A stretch of DNA of 6,995 nucleotides, taken from NCBI GenBank assembly GCA_011390075.1, contig JAABTA010000047.1, forward strand, positions 1-6,995. The letters run 5' to 3'. Shown in pieces: positions 1 through 6,550 of the stretch. This DNA is from Helicobacteraceae bacterium (GTDB lineage Bacteria > Campylobacterota > Campylobacteria > Campylobacterales > SZUA-545). Each line of letters opens with the position of its first letter. The first letter of the stretch is position 1. The translations under genes were made by a program, and so were the position numbers. The notes below the pieces were generated by a model. The model searched no databases. It was not told where the DNA came from and saw only the letters and a program-made list of their open reading frames with translations.

Positions 1-654
1 TAAAAGAAACTGCACTACCTCAAGATGGTTCGCTTTGACAGCTTCCATAAGAGCTGTTGAGCCTGTGTTATCATAGGCTCTGTTAATATCAGCCCCACTT
101 TGTAATAGCTTTTGCACCTCTTGCAAATCTCCTAATCCAGCGTAGAGGATAAACCTTGCATTTTGATTAAAGTCTACTTTTCTTGTTGTTTTACCTCCAT
201 TTGCTTGTAAGATCTTGACAACTTTTGTGTGGCCATACTGCAACGCAAACATCAGTGGGGTAAATTCATCTTGAGATCTTTGATTGTTCACATGAGCCCC
301 ACTACGCAGCAAGATTTTTACCATATCCTCAAGGTTATAAACAGTAGCTAACATCAAAGGGGTGCCACCTCTGCTATCTCTTGCCTCAAGATTGGCTCCA
401 TTATCAATGAGCGCTTGTACTAATTTAGCATCATTATGCCTTACCGCCTTATGCAATAAAGATTTTCCATCACTAATCACAAGATTAGGATCTGCCTTTT
501 GTACTTCAATAAAATAATAGATTGAGTCAGGATGGTAGTTTTCGCTGGCATCTTCTAAGGTGGTGTATTTTTTATGGACACAGCCGCTTACAAGAAAAAT
601 CATCAAAAGCAAGGATGCAAATTGCATAAGGTACCTAATATTGATAAATAGCAT
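1..654 (-). CDS. Ankyrin-repeat lipoprotein (partial, C-terminus beyond the left edge)
   Basis: An open frame of 218 codons reaches the left edge of the window without a stop, so the C-terminus is missing. Residues 8-24 are hydrophobic and end in a lipobox, LVSGC, with the lipidated Cys at 25. The mature protein should be anchored in the envelope facing the periplasm. From about residue 62 there are tandem ankyrin repeats of about 33 residues: roughly 62-93 (LLHKAV...NGANLEARD), 94-125 (TPLMLA...SGAHVN), 126-158 (TPLMFA...), a degenerate unit with a good end at 159-195 (SGADIN), and the start of another at 196-218 (TALMEAV). Ankyrin repeats bind proteins; the partner is unknown. The start is a choice: ATG at 654 has GGAG 10 bases upstream, puts Arg7 before the hydrophobic core and overlaps the FecR-like gene by 20 bases. 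ATG at 627 has only AGG and no charged n-region. Its placement directly behind the FecR-like gene suggests co-expression. Confidence 0.85.
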   Translation of the reverse strand, partial: MLFINIRYLMQFASLLLMIFLVSGCVHKKYTTLEDASENYHPDSIYYFIEVQKADPNLVISDGKSLLHKAVRHNDAKLVQALIDNGANLEARDSRGGTPLMLATVYNLEDMVKILLRSGAHVNNQRSQDEFTPLMFALQYGHTKVVKILQANGGKTTRKVDFNQNARFILYAGLGDLQEVQKLLQSGADINRAYDNTGSTALMEAVKANHLEVVQFLL

Positions 655-1312
655 CAGTGGAGGTCTCCAATGAGATATCTACTATCTCTTTAGGGTATTG
701 GAGTCGGATGTTCTCAAAAGCAATTGTGCCTGTTTTATAAGAAAATGGCTCTTTTGGAGCCTCTGCATACAAGAGTTCTGTAGCCTCATTTTTTTTGAGC
801 GTCACCTTTGCGTCGGCACTGGCAACCTCTAGCCTACCACTCTTTGAGACAATCACATCTTTACTAGGCAAAAAGGCCCCTAGCACCTTGCCCTCTGCAA
901 GAAAAAAGGCGCCAGCGCGAGTTTTAAAAGAATACGCCTCCAGCTCTCCTGTACTCACAAAAAAAGCCCCGCTAGAGAGCTGGTATTTGCCACGGGAGTA
1001 GTCATTAATTTTGAGCCTTGACTTGCTTCCTAGCTCTATATCCGTGCCATCTTGCAACAGCACTCTTGCAAAAGAGTTCTTACCAACTACAATAATATCT
1101 TTGTTTTTCAAGAGAAAGGGTTCTGTCACAAACTGATTTTCTATTTGCAAGTTTGCAACAGCCGTAGCCACTAAGCTTTTTTTCTCCAAATCAAAACGAT
1201 ACACGACAACATCGTTATCAATCTTTGTGATTGCCCCAATATTTGCCAATACAGTACTGACAAAAAGAGCAAAAAGAGCTACAGCTCTTACTTTAAACAA
1301 TCCAACCACCAC
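635..1312 (-). CDS. Secreted FecR-domain protein
   Basis: This is a predicted periplasmic protein of 225 residues. A signal peptide ends near VLA23, with Lys7 and Arg9 before a hydrophobic stretch. The body matches a FecR-type beta-rich domain: about 74-125 contains the FARVLLQDGTDIELG segment followed by YQLSSGAFFV, and 126-182 continues with FKTRAGAFFLAEGK and LKKNEATELL. In classic FecR proteins this domain sits in the periplasm behind a transmembrane helix and a cytoplasmic anti-sigma region. Here both are absent and no sigma-factor gene is nearby, so a signalling role cannot be assumed; stand-alone FecR domains are also found in structural or LysM-containing envelope proteins. The start is uncertain. 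GTG at 1312 overlaps mnmA by 20 bases and has no good ribosome site. TTG at 1300 has AGGTGG 8 bases upstream, would overlap mnmA by 8 and gives a normal signal peptide starting MFKVRAV. Confidence 0.8.
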   Translation of the reverse strand: MVVGLFKVRAVALFALFVSTVLANIGAITKIDNDVVVYRFDLEKKSLVATAVANLQIENQFVTEPFLLKNKDIIVVGKNSFARVLLQDGTDIELGSKSRLKINDYSRGKYQLSSGAFFVSTGELEAYSFKTRAGAFFLAEGKVLGAFLPSKDVIVSKSGRLEVASADAKVTLKKNEATELLYAEAPKEPFSYKTGTIAFENIRLQYPKEIVDISLETSTDAIYQY

Positions 1313-2330
1313 CTAAGAGCTTATTGCCTTCATAGAAAACAGCTGCTTGCCCTGGCGCTACGGCGTTGGCCTCTTGGTCTAGCTTGACAAAAGCTCTTTC
1401 CCCCTCAAATCTTACAGCACAAGGGATCTTTTTTGCAGTGTATCTAATTTTGATATCTGAGGTAAAATCTTGCTTTGGTATAAAAAAGTTGCAGTTTTTT
1501 ATCTCAAACTCTAGCTCCCCTAGCTCCTCTTTTGTTCCAATTAAGAGCTGGTTTTTCTCAGGAATAATCTTAAGCACATACCTAGGGCCCTCAGGAGGTT
1601 GAGTGAGAGTAAATCCTCTTCTTTGTCCTACGGTGTAGTGCATGTAGCCTTTGTGGTGCCCTATTACTTTGCCATCTTTATCAACGAGCTCTCCAGGGAT
1701 ATCTATCGTGATATGCCTTTTTAATATATCTCTATAGTCCCTATCTACAAAGCAGATCTCTTGGGACTCTTTTTGCTCACCAATTTGCTTAATGGGAGTA
1801 AGCGCTTTGACAATCTCCTTCACATCTGTCTTATACTTTTCGCCCATGGGAAAAATAAGTCTCTTTAGATGCTCTTTTTTTACATAAAAGAGAAAATAGG
1901 ATTGATCTTTTGTGTCATCTTCTGCTTGATAAAAAAACTCTTGATCTGTCTTAATATAGTGCCCTGTTGCCACAAAATCACATCCATACTCATCAGCTGT
2001 GGCCATCATTTTCTCAAATTTAATATTTCTATTGCAAAGAGCACAAGGGTTGGGAGTTCGTCCCTGTTTGTACTCATTGATAAAAGGTTCATAGACCTTT
2101 GCTCTAAACGCTTCGCTCAGATCTTTTACAACATACTCAATCCCTAAGAACTGGGTTACTTTCTCTATTTTTTCTAAATTTATGCGGTGGAAATCCTCAT
2201 CTTCAAACATCTTCATATAGCAACCAAGAACTTGGTATCCTTGATCTAATAAAGTTTTTGCACTCAAGGTAGAGTCCACTCCACCTGACATACCAACTAA
2301 TACTTTTTTATTTTTTTGCGCTTCGCTCAT
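1293..2330 (-). CDS. mnmA: tRNA-specific 2-thiouridylase MnmA
   Basis: MnmA puts sulfur on C2 of the wobble uridine (U34) of tRNAs for Glu, Gln and Lys, using ATP to activate the base and a persulfide sulfur from a relay. The 345-residue length is normal for the family. The PP-loop ATP site SGGVDS is at 15-20. The first catalytic cysteine is in NPC96ALC, followed by ATGHY at 121-125, KDQSYFL at 141-147, and the second catalytic cysteine in ESQEIC193F. The central and C-terminal beta-barrel domains follow, with VGQRRGF at 234-240 and APGQAAVFY at 325-333. ATG at 2330 has GAGG seven bases upstream, lying inside the end of the LOG gene, which it overlaps by 23 bases. Its own 3' end overlaps the FecR-like gene. 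It is therefore probably translated from the same message as both. Confidence 0.97.
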   Translation of the reverse strand: MSEAQKNKKVLVGMSGGVDSTLSAKTLLDQGYQVLGCYMKMFEDEDFHRINLEKIEKVTQFLGIEYVVKDLSEAFRAKVYEPFINEYKQGRTPNPCALCNRNIKFEKMMATADEYGCDFVATGHYIKTDQEFFYQAEDDTKDQSYFLFYVKKEHLKRLIFPMGEKYKTDVKEIVKALTPIKQIGEQKESQEICFVDRDYRDILKRHITIDIPGELVDKDGKVIGHHKGYMHYTVGQRRGFTLTQPPEGPRYVLKIIPEKNQLLIGTKEELGELEFEIKNCNFFIPKQDFTSDIKIRYTAKKIPCAVRFEGERAFVKLDQEANAVAPGQAAVFYEGNKLLGGGWIV

Positions 2331-3057
2331 CCATAAACCTCTTTAATGTTTTGTATGAGTTTAGACTTGTGAGATCTTTCTCTTCCATTTTAAGAAGTTT
2401 TTTCTCTAACCTCTGGAATGTCAGTTGCATAATCTCGTCTAAATCATCAGTCATATGGATTAGGTCAAAATCTTTTCTTGATATGGTTCCTTCGCTGAGC
2501 ATACTTTTTTCTATAAAGTCGATCATGGGTTTCCAATACTCAACCCCAACTAAAAAGATCCCAATAGGATAGATCTTTTTCGTCTGTACTAGGGTGAGTG
2601 ACTCAAAAAGCTCATCCATCGTTCCAAAACCACCAGGAAAAATAATATAGGCATACGAATACTTCACAAGCATCACTTTTCTTGAAAAAAAGTAGTCAAA
2701 CTTGATATCAACATCTAGATAGGGGTTGGAGTCTTGTTCAAAGGGCAGATCGATATTGAGCCCAATAGACTTTGCCTTGTTACTCTCATGGGCCCCTCTA
2801 TTTCCAGCTTCCATAATACCATTACTGCCACCGGTTACAACATTAAGACCATTCTCAGCCATTTTGTAGCCAAGATCTCTGGCCATTGCGTAGTATTTAT
2901 TGCCCTCGTCAAACCTCGCACTTCCAAAAAAAGTGACACATGGATTCACATCTTTTAAGACATCAAAACCTTTGACAAAGTCGCTCATTATCCTAAAGAT
3001 ACTCCAAGGTTCGCTAAAATCTAACTCTCTTCGTTTGTGCAGCTCTTTTTTATCCAT
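2308..3057 (-). CDS. LOG-family (TIGR00730-type) Rossmann-fold nucleotide phosphoribohydrolase
   Basis: LOG-family enzymes cleave the N-glycosidic bond of nucleoside 5'-monophosphates, releasing the base and ribose 5-phosphate. Plant members activate cytokinins, and bacterial relatives act on purine or pyrimidine nucleotides. The 249-residue protein shows the family motifs: FFGSAR at 43-48, GGSNGIMEAGNRGA at 76-89, SRKVML at 125-130, and PGGFGTMDE at 141-149, whose final Glu is the catalytic acid in this family. About 40 residues precede the Rossmann core and a charged tail follows residue 215, both consistent with cytosolic bacterial members. ATG at 3057 has AGGA five bases upstream. A candidate promoter overlaps the end of ridA, so this may be the first gene of a second transcript with mnmA. 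The exact substrate cannot be read from the sequence, and the older label lysine decarboxylase for such proteins is not supported. Confidence 0.9.
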   Translation of the reverse strand: MDKKELHKRRELDFSEPWSIFRIMSDFVKGFDVLKDVNPCVTFFGSARFDEGNKYYAMARDLGYKMAENGLNVVTGGSNGIMEAGNRGAHESNKAKSIGLNIDLPFEQDSNPYLDVDIKFDYFFSRKVMLVKYSYAYIIFPGGFGTMDELFESLTLVQTKKIYPIGIFLVGVEYWKPMIDFIEKSMLSEGTISRKDFDLIHMTDDLDEIMQLTFQRLEKKLLKMEEKDLTSLNSYKTLKRFMDERSAKK

Positions 3058-3094
3058 TCGTTTCCTAAATTTTGACTTATCTCATCTGCTTGCC

Positions 3095-3116
3095 TCTTTT
3101 TTATTTACAAAAAAGA
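3095..3116. repeat. Short AT-rich inverted repeat in the ridA-LOG spacer
   Basis: TCTTTTTT (3095-3102) and AAAAAAGA (3109-3116) form an eight-base-pair stem with a six-base loop. It lies in the spacer and would fall in the leader of a LOG transcript started at the candidate promoter. It is almost all A-T pairs, and on the minus strand the T run precedes rather than follows the loop, so it does not look like an intrinsic terminator for ridA. The rest of this 94-base spacer holds only the LOG ribosome site. Confidence 0.4.
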
Positions 3117-3150
3117 AGAACTCTGCACTTATTTAAAATTTCGTTGGCGT

Positions 3151-3177
3151 ATTATACTACAATTGCAATAGCGTCAA
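3151..3177 (-). promoter_or_regulatory. Candidate sigma70-type promoter for the LOG-mnmA unit
   Basis: On the minus strand TTGACG (3177-3172) is followed after 15 bases by a perfect TATAAT (3156-3151). The spacer is shorter than the usual 16-18, but Campylobacterota promoters depend mainly on the -10 box. The -35-like box lies in the last codons of ridA, and the ridA stop TAA is inside the -10 box. A start near 3144 would give a leader of about 87 bases before the LOG start codon. This is the only sizeable spacer in the minus-strand run, which supports it as an internal promoter. Confidence 0.5.
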
Positions 3178-3526
3178 TTTCAACTAAAGCATTTTTTGGC
3201 AAGGTTTTTACAGCCACTGTGGATCTTGCAGGTTTATGGGTTTTAAAATAGCTCTCATAGATCTCATTGATTGTGGCAAAATCGTCCATATTGGCAATAA
3301 AGATAGTTGTTTTTACAACATTTTCTAAAGAACTTCCTGCCTCATCAAGCACTGCTTCTAAATTGTGAAATACTTGATGGGTCTGTTTGCTCACATCGGC
3401 TTCTGTCATGACCCCTTCTGGTGTAAGAGCAATCTGCCCAGAGGTATAGACAAGCCCGCCCTGTTTTACTGCCTGTGAGTATGGCCCAATGGCTTGTGGG
3501 GCTCTATCTGTGTGTACAAATTCCAT
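3152..3526 (-). CDS. ridA: RidA family 2-iminobutanoate/2-iminopropanoate deaminase
   Basis: RidA is a small cytosolic homotrimer that hydrolyses reactive imines made by PLP enzymes such as threonine/serine dehydratase, protecting other PLP enzymes. The 124-residue product begins MEFVHTDRAPQAIGPYSQ and keeps the family's key residues: Tyr16 in IGPYSQ, Arg101 in KPARSTVAV, and Glu116 in LVEIDAIAIV, equivalent to Tyr17, Arg105 and Glu120 of the E. coli protein. TSGQI at 28-32 and VKTTIFI at 71-77 are also typical. The frame stays open for 29 more codons upstream, but that part is unlike RidA and lies inside the preceding gene. ATG at 3526 has a strong AAGGAG six bases upstream and is clearly the start. 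It follows the beta-barrel gene by ten bases, so the two are probably co-transcribed. Confidence 0.96.
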   Translation of the reverse strand: MEFVHTDRAPQAIGPYSQAVKQGGLVYTSGQIALTPEGVMTEADVSKQTHQVFHNLEAVLDEAGSSLENVVKTTIFIANMDDFATINEIYESYFKTHKPARSTVAVKTLPKNALVEIDAIAIVV

Positions 3527-3536
3527 ATGCCTCTCC

Positions 3537-4058
3537 TTAGAATAGAAAATTAAATCCAACATACATGGATGAAAAGTCATTAAGCTTAAATGAACCCTCT
3601 TGGGAGAGCCCATTGGTGATAAAGTATCTCATTCCAAATTCCATCTCCATGTATTGCAAATACGCACCCTCTTCCAAAAGCATCACCCCTAGTTCCACCC
3701 CATAGGCATTTTGAGAATCATCAATAGACCTAGTGCTATTTTTGTAGGCAAAATCAGCAAGGCTGAGCCCAAAAAAGCCTCTAATGTATGGATCCGTTTG
3801 ATCAATAGCGTGCCACGAAAGGGCTGTAACACTCAAATCTTGATTAGAAGCCATATTTGGGGCATCTTGAGTCACTAAAATCCTATGGGTTTCTAGATCA
3901 AGCCCAACCTTATAGTGAAGATTTTTTGCTTCAGAGGATTTATAGGTACTCCCTAAATACTCTGTCTCTGCTTTGAAGGTTCCATAACCAAACCCTACTA
4001 AAAAGTCAAAACTAAAAAGATAAGTCGCTGTTAATGCCAAAAGGAGTAGTTTTTTCAT
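3537..4058 (-). CDS. Small outer-membrane beta-barrel protein, function unknown
   Basis: The 173-residue protein has a signal peptide (MKKLLLLALTATYLFS, cleavage near residue 16). Its body contains alternating polar/hydrophobic, aromatic-rich stretches typical of outer-membrane strands: about 18-28 (FDFLVGFGYGTF region), 46-62, 76-84, 91-101 (YIRGFFGLSLA), 117-127, 133-146 (YLQYMEMEFGMRYF) and 165-173. It ends YVGFNFLF, and a C-terminal Phe is the usual sorting signal for BamA-dependent barrels. About eight strands would fit the length, as in OmpA- or OmpW-like small barrels, but I cannot assign it to a named family. Its ATG overlaps the stop of the upstream lipoprotein gene as ATGA, and no strong ribosome site precedes it, so translation is likely coupled to that gene. 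This suggests that lipoprotein and barrel work together, which is inference. Confidence 0.85.
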   Translation of the reverse strand: MKKLLLLALTATYLFSFDFLVGFGYGTFKAETEYLGSTYKSSEAKNLHYKVGLDLETHRILVTQDAPNMASNQDLSVTALSWHAIDQTDPYIRGFFGLSLADFAYKNSTRSIDDSQNAYGVELGVMLLEEGAYLQYMEMEFGMRYFITNGLSQEGSFKLNDFSSMYVGFNFLF

Positions 4059-4528
4059 GAGTTATTCTTTACCGCCTTTAAAGGAGCTTTTTGTGTTGTA
4101 CTGCTTTTGTATCGTATCCATGTTGTTTCAGCCTTGCCATCACTATCTCTATCTACGCAATACAGCTCTATAGAGCCATTGAGATCTCCAGAGAGTAGAG
4201 CGTTGCCATCATCATTGACATAAAAAAGAAAATCCTTCATCTCTCCGAGCTCGTTGGATTGCCTATCGCGATCATAAGTTCCGCCATCTTTATAGTCACT
4301 ACTCGCTTCATAGTCATTGATTCCATCAAAACCAAAATAGAATACTTCGTTGTTATAGGTTAAGTTATGATCTTTAAGTAGCTTGACAGTATTGGCTGTG
4401 GAAATGTTGTTTTCGCAATTTCCTGTAGCTGAGGCATTATTATCAAAAAGATCCCCATTACTCTCACCACAGCCAACAATAGCTCCAATAAAAATAAAAA
4501 GTGGCAGAAAGACTCTTAGGCTACCCAT
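4055..4528 (-). CDS. Uncharacterised lipoprotein
   Basis: This 157-residue protein is not one I recognise. It starts MGSLRVFLPL, with Arg5 before a hydrophobic core, and has the lipobox IVGC at 17-20, so it should be a lipoprotein with its acylated Cys at 20. The mature part is acidic and Asn/Asp-rich. It has two further cysteines, Cys38 and Cys124, that could form a disulfide, and a DRDSDG stretch at 126-131 resembling a calcium-binding DxDxDG loop. The frame is open for 15 codons further upstream (to 4573), but those residues lie within gatB and would hide the lipoprotein signal, so ATG at 4528 is preferred. It overlaps the gatB stop by eight bases, and its own stop overlaps the beta-barrel gene by four. 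The ribosome site is weak (AAAGAAAGA), consistent with coupled translation. Confidence 0.8.
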   Translation of the reverse strand: MGSLRVFLPLFIFIGAIVGCGESNGDLFDNNASATGNCENNISTANTVKLLKDHNLTYNNEVFYFGFDGINDYEASSDYKDGGTYDRDRQSNELGEMKDFLFYVNDDGNALLSGDLNGSIELYCVDRDSDGKAETTWIRYKSSTTQKAPLKAVKNNS

Positions 4529-5954
4529 TGAGTCTTTCTTTAAGCAGTTGGTTAACTTTTGCAGGATTAGCACTTCCCTTGCTAGCTTTCATCACCTGTC
4601 CAACAAAAAAACCAAAGAGTTTCTCTTGCCCATCTTTATATCGTTGCACATTATCAGGATTTGCCTCTAAGACCTCATCAATCAGCCCAAAAATGGCGCC
4701 ATCATCACTAACTTGCTTGAGCCCCAATCTCTCAATAGCATCGTCCACTTCCACACTCTCTTCCATTAAAAGATCAAGCACCTCTTTTGCTGCTTTATTA
4801 CTAATGGTTTTATCCTCAATTCTACTTACAAGTGTGGCCAGTTTTTCTGCACTCACAGGGCTCTTTTCATACCCCAATCCAGCTTTATTTAGCCTTCCTT
4901 GAAGCTCAACACTCATCCATGTGACTGCATTTTTTCCACTGACACCCGCTTCTACTAAAGTTTCAAAAAAGAGAGCAGACTCTATCTCGGCTGTGATAAC
5001 ACTGGCGTCGTAGTTGCTAATTTTATACTCTTGCACATAGCGTTTCTTTTTAGCATCAGGAAGCTCTGGAATGGTCTGTGTCTCTTTTTTGAGTTTGTCA
5101 TCAATCACTACATCCAAAAGATCAGGATCTGGAAAATATCTATAATCAGCACTCTCCTCCTTGCCCCTCATCGATCGCGTCTCATTTTTGACACTATCAA
5201 AAAGCCTTGTCTCTTGGACAACATCCTCTTTATACACACCATCTTCCCACGCTTCCATCTGTCTCTGCACCTCTAAATCTATCGCCTTTTGCACAAACTT
5301 AAAGGAGTTAATGTTTTTGAGTTCTACTCTTGTGTAGAGTTTGTCATCCCCTTTTGGACGGATAGAGACATTAGCGTCGCAACGAAAGCTTCCCTCTTGC
5401 ATATTGGCATCGCTAATGCCTAAATAGCGCACAATCGAGTGAAGCTTTTTAAGATAGAGCACCGCCTCATCACTAGAGCGCATATCAGGTTCTGATACAA
5501 TTTCTAAAAGAGGGGTTCCTGCGCGGTTTAGATCTACTCTGCTACTCTCTTTATCATGAATATTTTTTCCAGCGTCCACCTCTAAATGGGCTCTTGTCAC
5601 ACCAACTACCTTACTGCTACCATCTTCATAATCAATCTCTAAAGATCCATGTTCCACAATAGGCACAGGTAGCTGGCTAATCTGATACCCACTAGGAAGA
5701 TCTGGATAAAAATAGTTTTTTCTATCAAAAAAACAGCGCTCATTAATTATTGCCTCAATAGCGTGACCTAACATAATCGCTTTTTTTATAGCCTCTTTAT
5801 TTGGCACAGGTAACGCCCCAGGAAGCCCCAAACATGTAGGGCAAGTGTTTCTATTTGGCTCATCTCCAAAACTTGTAGGGCATGAACAAAACATCTTCGA
5901 CTTTGTATTGAGTTGTACATGCACTTCCAGACCAATTACTACTTCAAAATCCAT
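4521..5954 (-). CDS. gatB: Aspartyl/glutamyl-tRNA amidotransferase subunit B
   Basis: GatB is the kinase/transamidase subunit of the GatCAB complex. It phosphorylates the side chain of Glu on mischarged Glu-tRNA(Gln), or Asp on Asp-tRNA(Asn), and amidates it with ammonia channelled from GatA. The 477-residue length is usual. The N-terminal catalytic domain opens with EVVIGLEVHVQL at 4-15 and has the Cys pairs C23/C25 and C38/C41 (CSC and CPTCLG), a likely zinc site. It continues with YFYPDLPSGYQISQ at 81-94, the family signature DLNRAGTPLLEIVSEPDM at 141-158, and GSFRCDANVSIR at 188-199. The helical YqeY-like tRNA-binding domain makes up about 330-477. ATG at 5954 has GAGGA four bases upstream. 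gatA and gatC are not in the window. The gene lies seven bases after the ThiE-like gene and overlaps the lipoprotein gene, so it is likely part of one message. Confidence 0.97.
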   Translation of the reverse strand: MDFEVVIGLEVHVQLNTKSKMFCSCPTSFGDEPNRNTCPTCLGLPGALPVPNKEAIKKAIMLGHAIEAIINERCFFDRKNYFYPDLPSGYQISQLPVPIVEHGSLEIDYEDGSSKVVGVTRAHLEVDAGKNIHDKESSRVDLNRAGTPLLEIVSEPDMRSSDEAVLYLKKLHSIVRYLGISDANMQEGSFRCDANVSIRPKGDDKLYTRVELKNINSFKFVQKAIDLEVQRQMEAWEDGVYKEDVVQETRLFDSVKNETRSMRGKEESADYRYFPDPDLLDVVIDDKLKKETQTIPELPDAKKKRYVQEYKISNYDASVITAEIESALFFETLVEAGVSGKNAVTWMSVELQGRLNKAGLGYEKSPVSAEKLATLVSRIEDKTISNKAAKEVLDLLMEESVEVDDAIERLGLKQVSDDGAIFGLIDEVLEANPDNVQRYKDGQEKLFGFFVGQVMKASKGSANPAKVNQLLKERLNG

Positions 5955-5961
5955 TGATTCC

Positions 5962-6516
5962 TCATTTCACAAAATATCTAATAGAGGCAAAACCGTACAC
6001 ACCAGTGCCTCGCAATTTTTTAATATGCGCCCTAGAGATAATCCCCCCTAAAGCTATCACTTTTGGCTTTATTTTATCATGTATTAGGTTTAATGACTCT
6101 ACCCCCTTTGGCTCACCCTTATTGGGAGTAGGAAAGATGGGGCTAAAGGTTGCTAGATTGGCTCTTTTTTGTATGGCAAATTGTAGCTCCTCTAAAGAGT
6201 GCGTGCTTACAACAACAAACATCCCCTCTCTTTTAAGCTGTGAGATCTTTTTGTGCTGCTTTGAAGAGAGATGCACCCCAAAGCTATATTTCTTGGCCAA
6301 TGTCCAATCACCACTCACTAAAAACTGCGCCCTAAACCTTGGCGCAATCTTGGCAAGTTCTTGCAAAACTCTCTCTTTTTTCTTTGTGCCCATAGATTTG
6401 TCTCTAAACACAACAAAATCCGCTCTTTGCTTTCGCAAACTTCTAGCTACTAACAGTCTTAACTTTTTAGGATCTGTGCTAAAATAGGCCGGATCTGTGA
6501 TTTGATATTTTTTCAT
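5962..6516 (-). CDS. Divergent thiamine-phosphate synthase/TenI superfamily protein
   Basis: The 184-residue protein resembles the TIM-barrel ThiE/TenI superfamily. Recognisable pieces, in order, are YQITD at 4-8, FRDK at 37-40 (ThiE usually YRDK), GVHLSS at 80-85, VVVSTHS at 101-107, SPIFPTPNKG at 125-134, ALGGI at 155-159 and GVYGFASIRYF at 172-182. True ThiE joins hydroxymethylpyrimidine diphosphate to thiazole phosphate. Here several usual ligand residues differ: the Asn-Asp pair expected after the second strand region reads Gly69-Asp70, and the Asp normally near GVHLGQxD is not evident. The protein is also about 20 residues shorter than typical ThiE. It may be a weak or altered-function paralogue, so I give no symbol. 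ATG at 6516 has GAGAGG close upstream. It is the first gene of the minus run and lies seven bases before gatB. Confidence 0.75.
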   Translation of the reverse strand: MKKYQITDPAYFSTDPKKLRLLVARSLRKQRADFVVFRDKSMGTKKKERVLQELAKIAPRFRAQFLVSGDWTLAKKYSFGVHLSSKQHKKISQLKREGMFVVVSTHSLEELQFAIQKRANLATFSPIFPTPNKGEPKGVESLNLIHDKIKPKVIALGGIISRAHIKKLRGTGVYGFASIRYFVK

Positions 6517-6550
6517 AAACCTCTCAAAATCTATATGTAGGGCATTTCTA

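Noticed and set aside
3095..3116. The inverted repeat as a rho-independent terminator of ridA
   Set aside because: The stem is nearly all A-T and lacks a T tract after the loop in the direction of transcription.
3527..3613. The N-terminal extension of the ridA frame upstream of 3526
   Set aside because: These codons overlap the end of the beta-barrel gene, are unlike RidA, and a strong AAGGAG sits just before ATG 3526.
4144..4169. DRDSDG in the lipoprotein as a true EF-hand or dockerin
   Set aside because: Only one short loop is present, without flanking helices or a second repeat, so it is mentioned only as a possible metal-binding loop.
4501..4902. A 133-codon plus-strand open frame opposite gatB and the lipoprotein gene
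   Set aside because: It is antisense to the well-supported gatB, has a Ser/Leu-rich low-complexity translation and no ribosome site; it is a shadow frame.
5954..6487. A 177-codon plus-strand open frame covering the ThiE-like gene
   Set aside because: The minus-strand protein has recognisable superfamily motifs and a ribosome site, while the plus-strand translation resembles nothing and is Cys/Leu/Ser-rich as expected of a mirror frame.
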